Shown here in pieces: positions 55,881-64,000 of a stretch of DNA of 64,000 bases. The notes under the pieces are model-generated. The model had not been told where the DNA came from and searched no databases. It saw only the letters and a program-made list of their open reading frames with translations. This DNA comes from Sphingomonas sp. M1-B02 (GTDB lineage Bacteria; Pseudomonadota; Alphaproteobacteria; Sphingomonadales; Sphingomonadaceae). The position numbers and the translations under genes are program-made. The stretch spans positions 3,087,501 through 3,151,500 of the forward strand of contig NZ_CP110679.1 of NCBI RefSeq assembly GCF_026167525.1, read 5' to 3'. Within the stretch, counting starts at the first letter, position 1. Each line of letters opens with the position of its first letter.

Positions 55881-55896
55881 CCTCCCCAGGAAAGTC

Positions 55897-56067
55897 TCAG
55901 GCGTCGGCGATGCGGCCGAGGCGGTGGTAGAGGTGCGAGAATTTGATCGAATCGGGTTCGTCGCGGATCTTCTGGAGGTGGCTGCCGACCGCTTCGCGGA
56001 TCAGACGGAAATCCTCGGTCGAGAAGACGGCGCGGCTGCGCTGGGGTTCTTTTTGGGGCTCGCTCAT
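55897..56067 (-). CDS. 56-aa protein downstream of isocitrate lyase
   Basis: 56 aa from the ATG at 56067 (AAGGAG nine bases upstream). Sequence PQKEPQRSRAVFSTEDFRLI, then REAVGSHLQKIRDEPD and FSHLYHRLGRIADA. It is hydrophilic and helical. A start at the GTG 56085 would overlap the aceA stop but uses up the AAGGAG. I recall such small ORFs beside aceA in sphingomonads but no function. Confidence 0.7.
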   Translation of the reverse strand: MSEPQKEPQRSRAVFSTEDFRLIREAVGSHLQKIRDEPDSIKFSHLYHRLGRIADA

Positions 56068-56081
56068 CGGTCTGGACTCCT

Positions 56082-57365
56082 TCACGCGGCTTGCTTGTTG
56101 AACTGGGCGGCTTCGGTCGATTCGGCGAGGGCGGTGGTCGAGCTCGCGCCGCCGGCGACGGTCTGGGCGATCGCATCGAAATAACCGGTGCCGACTTCGC
56201 GCTGGTGACGCGTCGCGGTGTAACCATTCGCTTCGGCGGCGAATTCGGCCTGCTGAAGCTCCGAATAGGCCGCCATGCCGCGATCGCGATAGCCGCGCGC
56301 CAGCTCGAACATGCCGTAATTGAGCTGGTGGAAGCCGGCGAGCGTGACGAACTGGAACTTGTAGCCCATCGCCCCGATCTCGCGCTGGAAGCGGGCGATG
56401 TCATCCCTGTCGAGATTGGCCTCCCAGTTGAAGCTGGGCGAGCAGTTATAGGCCAGCATCTTGCCCGGATGCGCGCGCTTGATCGCCTCGGCGAAGCGGC
56501 GGGCTTCGTCGAGATTGGGCTTGCTCGTCTCCCACCACAAAAGATCGGCATGCGCCGCGAAGGCGAGGCCGCGCTTGATGCAGTGATCGACGCCGCTGCC
56601 CTCCTTGAGGCGATAGAAGCCCTCGGCGGTGCGTTCGCCGGTGAGGAATTCATGATCGCGCTCGTCGACATCCGACGTGATCAGCTTCGCGCTTTCCGCA
56701 TCGGTGCGGGCACAGATCACCGTCGGCACGCCGCTGACGTCGGCGGCAAGGCGCGCCGCGTCGAGGTTGCGGATATGCGCCTGGGTGGGGATCAGCACCT
56801 TGCCGCCGAGATGGCCGCATTTCTTCTCCGAGGCGAGCTGGTCCTCATAATGGACCCCGGCGGCGCCGGCGGCGATATAGGCCTTCATGATCTCGAAGCA
56901 GTTCAGCGGCCCGCCGAAGCCTGCTTCGGCATCGGCGACGATCGGCGCGAACCAGTCGCGGGTGGCGCCGCCCTCCATATGCTCGATCTGGTCGGCGCGC
57001 TGGAGAGCGTTGTTGATCCGCTTCGCCAGCTCGGGGCCGGCATTGGCGGGGTAGAGCGATTGATCGGGGTACATGGCGCCGGCGGTGTTGGCGTCGGCTG
57101 CCACCTGCCAGCCGGAGAGATAGATCGCCTTCAACCCGGCGCGCACCTGTTGCATCGCCTGATTGCCCGACATCGCGCCCAGCGCGTGGACATAGTCCTC
57201 GGTCTTGAGCAACTCCCAAAGCTTCAGCGCGCCGCGGCGAGCGATCGTATGCTCGATCGGGAGCGAGCCGCGCAGCCGGACCACATCCTCGGCCGAATAA
57301 GGGCGGACGATGCCGTCGAACCGGCCCGTGGGGGCAGGAATCAGATCCTCGAGGCGCAGCGTCAT
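56082..57365 (-). CDS. aceA: Isocitrate lyase
   Basis: 427 aa. Key enzyme of the glyoxylate bypass (isocitrate to glyoxylate and succinate), needed for growth on acetate and fatty acids. Catalytic loop [13 protein letters not shown] with the active Cys; [20 protein letters not shown] and YNCSPSFNW line the site. The ATG at 57365 is chosen because AAGGA is 7 bp upstream; an ATG two codons earlier (57371) is too close. Divergent from an XRE/ScfR-type regulator. Malate synthase is not in the window, while maeB lies about 5 kb away. Confidence 0.96.
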   Translation of the reverse strand: MTLRLEDLIPAPTGRFDGIVRPYSAEDVVRLRGSLPIEHTIARRGALKLWELLKTEDYVHALGAMSGNQAMQQVRAGLKAIYLSGWQVAADANTAGAMYPDQSLYPANAGPELAKRINNALQRADQIEHMEGGATRDWFAPIVADAEAGFGGPLNCFEIMKAYIAAGAAGVHYEDQLASEKKCGHLGGKVLIPTQAHIRNLDAARLAADVSGVPTVICARTDAESAKLITSDVDERDHEFLTGERTAEGFYRLKEGSGVDHCIKRGLAFAAHADLLWWETSKPNLDEARRFAEAIKRAHPGKMLAYNCSPSFNWEANLDRDDIARFQREIGAMGYKFQFVTLAGFHQLNYGMFELARGYRDRGMAAYSELQQAEFAAEANGYTATRHQREVGTGYFDAIAQTVAGGASSTTALAESTEAAQFNKQAA

Positions 57366-57541
57366 TGTCATATCCTTGACTGTTTCGCCGCACGTGTTGA
57401 CGCATCTCGTGGGAGACGACCATCGCTTCTAGTGCAAAAAGCGGGTCCGATTGTCCGGTAGCGCCACTAAGGCGGTTGCAATGTTGTAAATAAATGACAG
57501 GATTGTCGGACTGCGGTTTCAGGAACGGTGGCCCTCGGCAC
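57366..57541. promoter_or_regulatory. Divergent aceA / regulator control region
   Basis: 176 bp between starts. Two TTGCA-type elements occur: AGTGCAAAAAGC (about 57431-57442) and TTGCAATGTTGTAAATAAATG (quoted as TTGCAATGTTGTAAATAA, about 57477-57494). RamB-type regulators of this XRE-IrrE family bind TTTGCAAA-like palindromes, so these are candidate operators. Confidence 0.45.
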
Positions 57542-58921
57542 ATGGTCGAACGCAAGCTCTTTGCCGGACATGCGGTGCGCCGGCTGCGGCGCCAGATGGC
57601 GCTGACGCAGGCGGCGATGGCCGAGGCACTCGCGGTGTCCCCCAGCTATCTGAACCTGATCGAGCGCAACCAGCGACCGCTGACCGCGACGCTGATGATG
57701 CGGCTGGCGGAAACCTATGATTTCGATCCGCGGACGCTGGGCGCGAGCGAGCCCGGCGGCGGCAGCGATGCGATGCGGCGGCGGCTGGGCGATCCGATCT
57801 TCGCCGATCTCGAAATCGATCGACATCAGCTGGAGGAATGGCTGGCGGCTGCGCCCGGCGGGGCCGAGGCGTTCGCGCGGGCCTATGACCGGCTGGGCGG
57901 CGGGATTGCGGCAGGGGATGCTGCACCCGATCCGGCGGCGCAGGTGCGCCGCGAAGTCGAGCGCTGGCGCAACCATTTCGCCGATCTCGACGCGGCGGCG
58001 GAGGCGCTGGCCGACGAATTGCGGATGGGGGCCGGCGATCCCTATGGCGCGATGGCCGAGCGGCTGCGGGTCAAGCACCAGCTATCGGTGCGGATCCTGC
58101 CGCGCGAGGTGATGGGCGAGCGGCTCAAGCGGCTGGATCTGCACGCGCGGCAGATCCAATTGTCCGAGATGCTGGACGCACCCGCGCGCAGCTTTGCGCT
58201 GGCCGAGCGACTGTCGCACGAAGCGCAGGGGCAGATCGACGCGCTGGTGAGGGGGGCCGGGTTCGAGCGCGTCGGAGAACGGCTGCTGCGTCGGCACCTG
58301 ACCGGCTATTTCGCGGCCGCGGTGATGATGCCCTATGCGCGTTTCCTGCGGGCGTGCGAGGCGAGCGGCTATGATCCGGAGCTGCTGCAGCGGCGCTTCG
58401 GGGCGAGCTTCGCCCAGGTGGCGCATCGGCTGACGACGCTGCAGCGGGTGGGGGCTCGGGGGCTGCCCTTCTTCCTGGTGCGGGTCGATCGTGCGGGGCA
58501 GGTCTCCAAACGCTATGGCGGCGCGAGCGGATCGCCGATGGTCGACGGACCGACTTTGTGCCCCCTGTGGAACCTGTTCGAGACGTTTGCGCGGCCCGAC
58601 GAGCTGTTGTCCCAGTTGGTCGAGCTGGAGGATGGCAGCCGCTGGTTCACGATGGCGCGCTGCGTACATCCGCAGGACGGGCGCGTGGGCGGCATGCGGG
58701 CGCGCTTCGCGATCGGACTGGGCGTCGCGGCGAGCGAGGCGTCTACGCTGGCGGCGGCGGGCGGGCGTGATCTGGCGGGGCGGGCTGTTCCGATCGGGCT
58801 TGGCTGCCGGGCCTGCACGCGGATGGATTGTCCGCAGCGATCGGCACCTCCGGCCGGGCGCGCGATGCTGGTCAACGAGCGGGAGAGCGGAATATCGCCG
58901 TTCGGCTTTGCGGGGGACTGA
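57542..58921 (+). CDS. XRE-family regulator with IrrE-like and ScfR/DUF2083 domains
   Basis: 459 aa. An N-terminal HTH_3 (GHAVRRLRRQMALTQAAMAE, VSPSYLNLIERNQRPLT) is followed by a ImmA/IrrE-like region (FALAERLSHEAQGQIDALV), which lacks an HExxH zinc motif, and a C-terminal DUF2083-type domain ending GLGCRACTRMDCPQR with clustered Cys. RamB, ScfR and PrpR-like regulators of acetate/propionate use have this architecture. Divergent placement beside aceA predicts control of the glyoxylate bypass. Start at 57542; an ATG at 57494 is possible. Confidence 0.85.
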   Translation: MVERKLFAGHAVRRLRRQMALTQAAMAEALAVSPSYLNLIERNQRPLTATLMMRLAETYDFDPRTLGASEPGGGSDAMRRRLGDPIFADLEIDRHQLEEWLAAAPGGAEAFARAYDRLGGGIAAGDAAPDPAAQVRREVERWRNHFADLDAAAEALADELRMGAGDPYGAMAERLRVKHQLSVRILPREVMGERLKRLDLHARQIQLSEMLDAPARSFALAERLSHEAQGQIDALVRGAGFERVGERLLRRHLTGYFAAAVMMPYARFLRACEASGYDPELLQRRFGASFAQVAHRLTTLQRVGARGLPFFLVRVDRAGQVSKRYGGASGSPMVDGPTLCPLWNLFETFARPDELLSQLVELEDGSRWFTMARCVHPQDGRVGGMRARFAIGLGVAASEASTLAAAGGRDLAGRAVPIGLGCRACTRMDCPQRSAPPAGRAMLVNERESGISPFGFAGD

Positions 58922-58933
58922 AGGTCCCCCGCC

Positions 58934-59671
58934 TCAAGCCGCAAGCACCAGCCGGGCCTTGTTGAGGCGCCCGTGGAGATAATTGTCGTCGAAGCCGGCG
59001 ATGCGCGCCAGCTTGGCCGGATCGATGATCTTGAGCGAGCCCGATCGCAACTCCATCACTTTCTCGAGCCGGAGTCGGCGCAGAACCCGGTTTACGTGAA
59101 CCGGGGTCAGGCCCACCGCGTCGGCCAGGACGATCTGGGTCAGCGGCATCTCGCAGCGATCGTCGGTCGCCATGCCGATGTTGCGCATGCGGATATAGAG
59201 CTCGCACATCAGGTGCGCGACTCGCTCGGTGGCCTTGCGGCGGCCCATGCTGACGATCCACGCGCGCAATATTCCCTGATCGACGAGCTGCGACCACCAG
59301 AAGGCGCGGGTGATCGATGGGCGCGATTCGACCAGCGCCTCCATCTGGGTATGGGGGATTGCCGCTACTCGCGATTTGGTCAGCGTGACGATGCTGTGAT
59401 CCATTTCTTCGAGCACCGAGATATGGACATCGCAGAAATCGCCCGGAAGCATGAAGGCGATGATCTGGCGGCCGCCATCGGGCAATATCTTGTAGCGGAA
59501 GGCCCAACCCTCCAGCATCACGAACACCGGATCGGGGCAATCGCCCTCGCGGATGAGGTGAAAGCCCGCGGGCAGTTCGCGCGTGCTCTGACAGGCCGCG
59601 GTCAGCAGCGCGACTTCATCTTCGGTCAGGGGGCCGTGTCCCCGCAGGCGTTGAGCAAAGGGGTTGGACAT
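58934..59671 (-). CDS. Crp/Fnr-family transcriptional regulator
   Basis: 245 aa. Cyclic-nucleotide-like effector domain (LPAGFHLIREGDCPDPVFVM, PGDFCDVHISVLEEMDHSI) and a C-terminal helix-turn-helix (LTQIVLADAVGLTPVHVNRV, then LRRLRLEKVMELRSG). No N-terminal Cys set for an FNR iron-sulfur cluster is seen. The effector is unknown. It ends 12 bp from the convergent XRE gene and faces the 93-aa gene. Confidence 0.9.
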   Translation of the reverse strand: MSNPFAQRLRGHGPLTEDEVALLTAACQSTRELPAGFHLIREGDCPDPVFVMLEGWAFRYKILPDGGRQIIAFMLPGDFCDVHISVLEEMDHSIVTLTKSRVAAIPHTQMEALVESRPSITRAFWWSQLVDQGILRAWIVSMGRRKATERVAHLMCELYIRMRNIGMATDDRCEMPLTQIVLADAVGLTPVHVNRVLRRLRLEKVMELRSGSLKIIDPAKLARIAGFDDNYLHGRLNKARLVLAA

Positions 59672-59839
59672 GGATACTCCCGATGCCGGCTTAATCTATA
59701 TGAGGATGTGCACATTAACGCAGGTTATGATGCAAATGTCGAACTCGTGCATGATAGGGCATTGCCGGCACGCGAATTCAGGCGCCGGCGGCCGAGAGAC
59801 GCGCAGCGCTCCCGCCTGATTTTCAGATCGGCCAAAGCG

Positions 59840-60121
59840 ATGAACGATGTAACTTCCGACGCCGCGTTGATCGCGGCGGCCACCCCCTCTCCCGAGCCCG
59901 ACGCGCACGGCCAGGCCGCGCTGCTCCTGGCGGAAAGCATCCTCCACGCACTCGTCGAGGCCAAGGTCTTTTCGTTGGAAGTCGCCCGTTCGGTGATCGC
60001 GACGACCTGCGAAGTGAAGATCGAGATCGCGGAGCAGACCGGTGAATCCAACTTTCGGATGCAGGAGTCGCTGGCATTGCTCCGCGCGATTTCGGCCACC
60101 TTCGCGGTCGAGACCGACTGA
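59840..60121 (+). CDS. 93-aa helical protein of unknown function
   Basis: 93 aa, divergent from the Crp/Fnr gene. After a Pro/Ala-rich head come two helices: HGQAALLLAESILHALVEAK, then FSLEVARSVIATTCEVKIEI, and MQESLALLRAISATFAVE. The reading frame is open far upstream, but sequence of this character begins at this ATG. I cannot name the family; I recall similar sphingomonad hypotheticals. Confidence 0.68.
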   Translation: MNDVTSDAALIAAATPSPEPDAHGQAALLLAESILHALVEAKVFSLEVARSVIATTCEVKIEIAEQTGESNFRMQESLALLRAISATFAVETD

Positions 60122-60296
60122 GGGCATCGGGACCATCGCGCTCGAGTGCTGGAGGGAACTGGCTGCCATTGCTTGATAGTGCCCGAGGATTTGCTGGTGC
60201 GATCTGCTGGTCCTGGCACGGGGAGCCCGCCGATCGCGTTCGCTTGCATGCCCGATCGCCGAAGCGGTTAGCCGATAATCGAACCGCGACTATCTG

Positions 60297-60308
60297 TACC
60301 GACCGGTA
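60297..60308. promoter_or_regulatory. Candidate operator palindrome of the molybdenum hydroxylase operon
   Basis: TACCGACCGGTA: arms TACCG/CGGTA around AC, 63 bp before the first ATG, within a wider near-palindrome ATCTGTACCG...CGGTAGAT. Its form is like TetR-family operators. No TetR gene is adjacent. The 249-bp gap (60122-60370) shows no other gene. Confidence 0.45.
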
Positions 60309-60370
60309 GATTCCTACTTCCCTCACGCCGCTCGCCCGCTAGAAGAGGGTTCGCGCCGCGGAGGGAAAAC

Positions 60371-60832
60371 ATGGCCACCGATTTCACCTTGAACGGAAAG
60401 ACCACGTCCTTCGACGGCGATCCGGAGACGCCCTTGCTGTGGGTGCTGCGCGATCATCTGGGGCTGACGGGGACAAAATATGGCTGCGGGATCGCCCAGT
60501 GCGGCGCCTGCACCGTGCATCTGGAGGGCAAGAACCGGCGATCCTGCGTGACCCCGGTGAGCATGGTTGCGGGCAAGGCGGTCACGACGATCGAAGGGGT
60601 GGCGGGCAAGACCGCCGAGGCGGTGCAGCAGGCCTGGGTCGCGATCGACGTGCCGCAATGCGGTTTCTGCCAATCGGGGCAGGTGATGTCGGCGATCGGG
60701 CTGCTCGCGGCCAAGAAGCGGCCGAGCGACGCGGATATCGATCGGGCGATGGCGGGCAATATCTGCCGCTGCGCCACCTATGTCCGCATCCGCCAGGCGA
60801 TCCACGACGCCGCCAAGAAGATGGAGGCTTGA
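60371..60832 (+). CDS. iorA: (2Fe-2S) small subunit of a molybdenum hydroxylase (IorA-like)
   Basis: 153 aa. Two [2Fe-2S] centres: plant-type [20 protein letters not shown] then SC, and the helical one [12 protein letters not shown] with [13 protein letters not shown]. This is the electron-transfer subunit of xanthine-dehydrogenase-family enzymes of the isoquinoline 1-oxidoreductase type. GGAGGG precedes the ATG. It is first of three genes with the large subunit and a c-type cytochrome. Confidence 0.9.
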   Translation: MATDFTLNGKTTSFDGDPETPLLWVLRDHLGLTGTKYGCGIAQCGACTVHLEGKNRRSCVTPVSMVAGKAVTTIEGVAGKTAEAVQQAWVAIDVPQCGFCQSGQVMSAIGLLAAKKRPSDADIDRAMAGNICRCATYVRIRQAIHDAAKKMEA

Positions 60833-60837
60833 GCGCC

Positions 60838-62988
60838 ATGAACGCACTGACCCCCTCGCGCCGCGGCTTCCTCCAATCCTCGGGACTCGTGCTCGGGCTG
60901 ACGCTGCCGATCGGCGCGCGCGCCGCCGCCAGCGCCCCTGCCGCCCCGGCGGCACCGTTCGCGCCCAATGCCTTCGTGCGGGTGAGCCCGGACAATCTGG
61001 TGACGATCGTCATCAAGCATGTCGAATTCGGCCAGGGTCCCGCGACCGGCCTGGCGACGATCGCCGCCGACGAAATGGATGCCGACTGGAGCCAGGTCCG
61101 CGTCGAAATGGCGCCTGCGAACGACCCGCTCTACAAGAATCTCGCCTTCGGGACGATGGGGACCGGGGGCTCCTCGGCAATCTCGAACAGCTGGATGCAG
61201 ATGCGCAACGCGGGCGCTTCGGCGCGGGCGATGCTGGTCGAGGCTGCGGCGAAGCGCTGGGGCGTGGCGCCGGCATCGGTGAAGGTCTCGAAGGGCGTGG
61301 TATCCAGCGGCGGGCGCAAGGCGAGCTTCGGCGAGCTGGCGGCGGACGCGGCGCTGCTGAAGGCCCCCGAGAAGCCCGTGCTCAAGACGCCGGCGCAGTG
61401 GACCCTGATCGGCACCGACGTGCCCAAGGTGGACAGCGTCGGCAAGACGATGGGCACGACGATGTTCACGATGGACGTCCAGCGGCCGGGGATGGTCCAC
61501 ACGGCGATCCTGCACGCGCCGGCCTTCGGGGGCACGGCCACCAAGGTGATCGACAGCGCGGCGCTGGCGGTGCCGGGGGTGCTGGCGGTGCACCAGGTGC
61601 CCCAGGGCGTGATCGTCTATGCCAAGGACGGCTATGCCGCGATGAAGGGCCGGGCCGCGCTGGACGTGACATGGGATCTCTCCAAGGCCGAGAAGCGCTC
61701 GAGCGAGCAACTCTACAAGGTCTTTGCCGAAGCGGCGAAAGCGCCGGGCAAGGAAGTCGAGAAGAATGGCGACGTCGCCGCGGCGCTGGCGGGCTCGGCG
61801 AAGACGCACGAAGCGCTGTATCTCTTCCCCTATCTCGCGCACGCACCCATGGAGCCGCTCGACGCCGTGATCGCGATGGACGGCGACATGCTCGACGTGT
61901 GGATGGGCAGCCAGTTCCAGGTCGGCGAACTGAGCGCGATCTGCGCGACGCTTGGCGTGCCGATCGCCAAGGCACGGCTGCACGAGCAATATGCCGGCGG
62001 CAGTTTCGGCCGGCGCGCCACGCCGGCGATGGAATTCGCGATCGAGGCGGCCAGCGCTTTCAAGGCCTATGGCGGAAAGACTCCGGTTAAGCATGTCTGG
62101 AGCCGCGAGAATGACATTCGCGGCGGGCGCTATCGGCCGCTGACGGTCCACCGGCTGCGCGGCGGGATCGACGGCGCGGGCAATATCAGCGCCTGGGACC
62201 AGGTCGTCGCGTCGCAATCCTTCTTCAAGGGCACCGCGATGGAGCCGATGGGGATGAAGGACGGCATCGACGGGACAATGACCGAGGGCGCGGCGGAGGG
62301 CAGCTACAAGTTTCCCGCGCATCGCGTCGGCCAGCACATCCTGGAGGCCGGCGTGCCGACCTTGTGGTGGCGATCGGTGGGGCACACGCACACGGCCTAT
62401 GCGGTGGAAACCTTCGTCGACGAATTGCTCGCCCTGGGCGGCAAGGACCTGATCGAGGGGCGGATCGCGCTGATGAAGGACGATCGCGAGAAGGTGGTGC
62501 TGCGGCGCGTCGCCGAGCTGGCCAATTGGGGCGGCAAGGTGCCCGCGGGCCGCGCACGCGGGGTGGCGGTGCACAAGAGCTTCAATAGCTATGTCGCGCA
62601 GATCGCCGAGGTTTCGAAGGGGCCGGACGGGCTGCCGAAGGTGCATAAGGTCTGGTGCGCGGTGGATTGCGGCATCCCGATCAATCCCAATGTGATCCGC
62701 GCGCAGATGGAGGGCGGGATCGGCTACGGCCTGGGCCATGCGCTCTATTCGGAGCTGGTGCTGGGCGAGGGCGGCGGCGTCGCGCAGGGCAATTTCGACA
62801 GCTATCGCTCGCTGCGGATCGGCGAGATGCCGGCAGTGGAGGTGGCGATCATCCAGTCGGATGCGGACCCGACCGGGGTCGGCGAGCCGGGGTTGCCGCC
62901 TACCGCGCCCGCGGTGGCCAACGCCTGGCGCAAGCTCACCGGCAAGGCGGTGCGGAGACTTCCGTTCGCGCATGGAGACAATGCATGA
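60838..62988 (+). CDS. iorB: Molybdopterin large subunit of an IorB-type oxidoreductase, Tat-exported
   Basis: 716 aa from the ATG at 60838. The twin-arginine signal [15 protein letters not shown] indicates periplasmic export of the folded cofactor protein. Family text: [57 protein letters not shown] and the catalytic Glu in [18 protein letters not shown]. It hydroxylates N-heterocycles or oxidises aldehydes; the substrate is unknown. The open frame runs upstream through iorA, but similarity begins here. Confidence 0.88.
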   Translation: MNALTPSRRGFLQSSGLVLGLTLPIGARAAASAPAAPAAPFAPNAFVRVSPDNLVTIVIKHVEFGQGPATGLATIAADEMDADWSQVRVEMAPANDPLYKNLAFGTMGTGGSSAISNSWMQMRNAGASARAMLVEAAAKRWGVAPASVKVSKGVVSSGGRKASFGELAADAALLKAPEKPVLKTPAQWTLIGTDVPKVDSVGKTMGTTMFTMDVQRPGMVHTAILHAPAFGGTATKVIDSAALAVPGVLAVHQVPQGVIVYAKDGYAAMKGRAALDVTWDLSKAEKRSSEQLYKVFAEAAKAPGKEVEKNGDVAAALAGSAKTHEALYLFPYLAHAPMEPLDAVIAMDGDMLDVWMGSQFQVGELSAICATLGVPIAKARLHEQYAGGSFGRRATPAMEFAIEAASAFKAYGGKTPVKHVWSRENDIRGGRYRPLTVHRLRGGIDGAGNISAWDQVVASQSFFKGTAMEPMGMKDGIDGTMTEGAAEGSYKFPAHRVGQHILEAGVPTLWWRSVGHTHTAYAVETFVDELLALGGKDLIEGRIALMKDDREKVVLRRVAELANWGGKVPAGRARGVAVHKSFNSYVAQIAEVSKGPDGLPKVHKVWCAVDCGIPINPNVIRAQMEGGIGYGLGHALYSELVLGEGGGVAQGNFDSYRSLRIGEMPAVEVAIIQSDADPTGVGEPGLPPTAPAVANAWRKLTGKAVRRLPFAHGDNA

Positions 62989-63605
62989 AGGGGGGCCTGA
63001 TCGCGCTCGGCGCCGCGACGCTCGCGCTGACCTTCGGGATCGCCAGCCAGGCGCGCGAGCAGAAGGTGGAGGGATTGAAGCCCGTCGTCGCCTTCGCGTC
63101 GATCGCCGACAGGAATGCGCGCTCGACCGCGATCTTCGAGGAGATGGGCAAGGTCATCCAGCACCCGCGCTGCGTGAACTGCCACCCGCGCACCGATCGG
63201 CCGCTGCAGGGCGATGCGCAGGTGCCGCACGTCACGCCGGTGACGCGCGGGCCCGAGGGCAAGGGCGCGCCGGGGCTTGAATGCGCGACCTGCCACGGGC
63301 CGCGCAACGTCGCCTTCGCCAATGGCACTGGCAGCATTCCCGGGCATCCCGAATGGCATCTCGCGCCGATCGAGATGGCGTGGGAGGGCAAGACGCTCGC
63401 GCAGATCTGCGCGCAGATCAAGGATCGCAAGCGCAACGGCGGCAAATCGCTGGAGCAGCTGATCGAGCATAATGCGCATGATTCGCTGGTCGGCTGGGGC
63501 TGGAACCCGGGACCGGGGCGGCAGCCCGCGCCGGGTACGCAGGCCGAGTTCGGGGAATTGACCCGTGCCTGGGTGGCCAGCGGGGCGGCTTGTCCTAAGG
63601 GCTGA
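62985..63605 (+). CDS. Diheme c-type cytochrome partner
   Basis: 206 aa with a signal-like start ([19 protein letters not shown]). Two CxxCH haem sites, CVNCH and CATCH, follow. It starts by ATGA overlap with the large subunit stop. It most likely passes electrons from the IorAB complex to the respiratory chain in the periplasm, replacing the FAD subunit of classical xanthine dehydrogenase. The C-terminus ([15 protein letters not shown]) is typical of such Ior-associated cytochromes. Confidence 0.85.
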   Translation: MKGGLIALGAATLALTFGIASQAREQKVEGLKPVVAFASIADRNARSTAIFEEMGKVIQHPRCVNCHPRTDRPLQGDAQVPHVTPVTRGPEGKGAPGLECATCHGPRNVAFANGTGSIPGHPEWHLAPIEMAWEGKTLAQICAQIKDRKRNGGKSLEQLIEHNAHDSLVGWGWNPGPGRQPAPGTQAEFGELTRAWVASGAACPKG

Positions 63606-63680
63606 CGCGGTTTCGTTGGGCGGTTGACGCGTCCCTCGCGGCGCAGCATCACCCTCGCCACAGCAAACGGGGACGATCGC

Positions 63681-64000
63681 ATGGCCAGCCTTTTCCGCCG
63701 CAAGACGATATTGGCGGAGGCGGACCGTCCGCTCGAACATCGGCTGCAGCGGACCCTTTCCTGGCCGCACCTCGTGGCACTGGGCGTCGGCGCGATCGTG
63801 GGCACCGGAATCCTCACGCTGATCGGCGTGGGCGCCGATCGGGCGGGGCCGGCGGTCATCCTGTCCTTCGTGGTGGCCGGGCTGATCTGCGCCTGCGCCG
63901 CGCTGGCTTATGCCGAGATGGCGACGATGATCCCGGCGTCGGGCAGCGCCTATACCTATAGCTATGTCGTGCTGGGGGAGATCATCGCCTGGGTGGTCGG
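63681..64000 (+). CDS. Amino acid permease (APC family), N-terminal part
   Basis: The first 106 codons only; the gene leaves the right edge. [20 protein letters not shown] is the usual soluble head, followed by helix 1 with the APC signature [20 protein letters not shown] and [25 protein letters not shown] text ([20 protein letters not shown]). This is the CAT/YfnA-like cationic amino acid transporter group. Its position after the cytochrome gene (75 bp) is probably a separate unit. Confidence 0.88.
   Translation, partial: MASLFRRKTILAEADRPLEHRLQRTLSWPHLVALGVGAIVGTGILTLIGVGADRAGPAVILSFVVAGLICACAALAYAEMATMIPASGSAYTYSYVVLGEIIAWVV

Noticed and set aside
60778..62973. A 731-codon open frame opposite iorB
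   Set aside because: Composition typical of antisense frames; iorB has the Tat signal and catalytic Glu motif on the other strand.

Overview
The window is a gene-dense chromosomal segment of a high-GC alphaproteobacterium, most likely Sphingomonadales (Sphingomonas or a close relative). This rests on recognised gene content and habits rather than on a search: TolB-Pal with a short TolA tail, a plant-type glutamate-cysteine ligase, a fused malic enzyme/phosphotransacetylase, a sphingomonad-style TonB receptor, a TldD/PmbA protease and GGATCCCGGCTTTCGCC-type inverted repeats between genes. I see no rRNA, tRNA, CRISPR array, insertion sequence or prophage; it reads as ordinary chromosome with a few accessory islands.

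Layout. 1-2197: end of the Tol-Pal envelope system. 2455-3944: compact membrane cassette (SPFH protein, ribbon-helix-helix protein with AT-hook tail, 32-aa membrane microprotein, 89-aa membrane protein). 4095-7131 (minus): overlapping operon of acyltransferase, isoaspartyl peptidase and S1/P1 nuclease. 7219-15433: ispG, a lower-GC patch, DMT transporter/GNAT/TfoX, then M61 peptidase-ppa-DUF1345 and a methyltransferase. 15474-21360: MOSC, gshA, rsmE, ubiA, pmbA, cysQ-like phosphatase. 21357-25251: methyltransferase facing an Rrf2 regulator, the TelA pair, an FMN reductase. 25347-30172: typA, EVE protein, a Tyr/Arg-rich secreted protein behind a candidate EcfG stress promoter, a cyclic-nucleotide-domain flavoprotein and DUF3297. 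30273-32118: divergent class A beta-lactamase and AmpR-like regulator. 33239-37970: LytTR two-component system and a large TonB-dependent receptor. 38135-51484: ligA, MBL hydrolase, uvrB, hemerythrin, mutS, maeB and small lipoproteins. 51481-55860: SDR, acyl-CoA dehydrogenase, MFS symporter and a MazE-Doc toxin-antitoxin pair. 55897-60121: isocitrate lyase with its likely divergent regulator, and a Crp/Fnr regulator. 60371-63605: molybdenum hydroxylase operon with a c-type cytochrome. 63681 to the end: start of an amino acid permease.

Themes. DNA repair (ligA, uvrB, mutS), carbon switching onto C2/C4 compounds (aceA, maeB, acyl-CoA dehydrogenase) and envelope or stress functions recur. Neighbouring genes are often translationally coupled through ATGA or TGATG overlaps. 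Three convergent gene pairs share a stop in the tetranucleotide CTAG; several other junctions carry long inverted repeats.

The most unusual element is at about 45967-46291, next to mutS. It has a plausible promoter, a hairpin, a Shine-Dalgarno sequence matching 15 nt of the 16S 3' end, an 18-codon ORF, further hairpins and a 12-bp terminator stem. It looks like an independent small RNA or leader-peptide transcript, and I do not recognise it as a named family.
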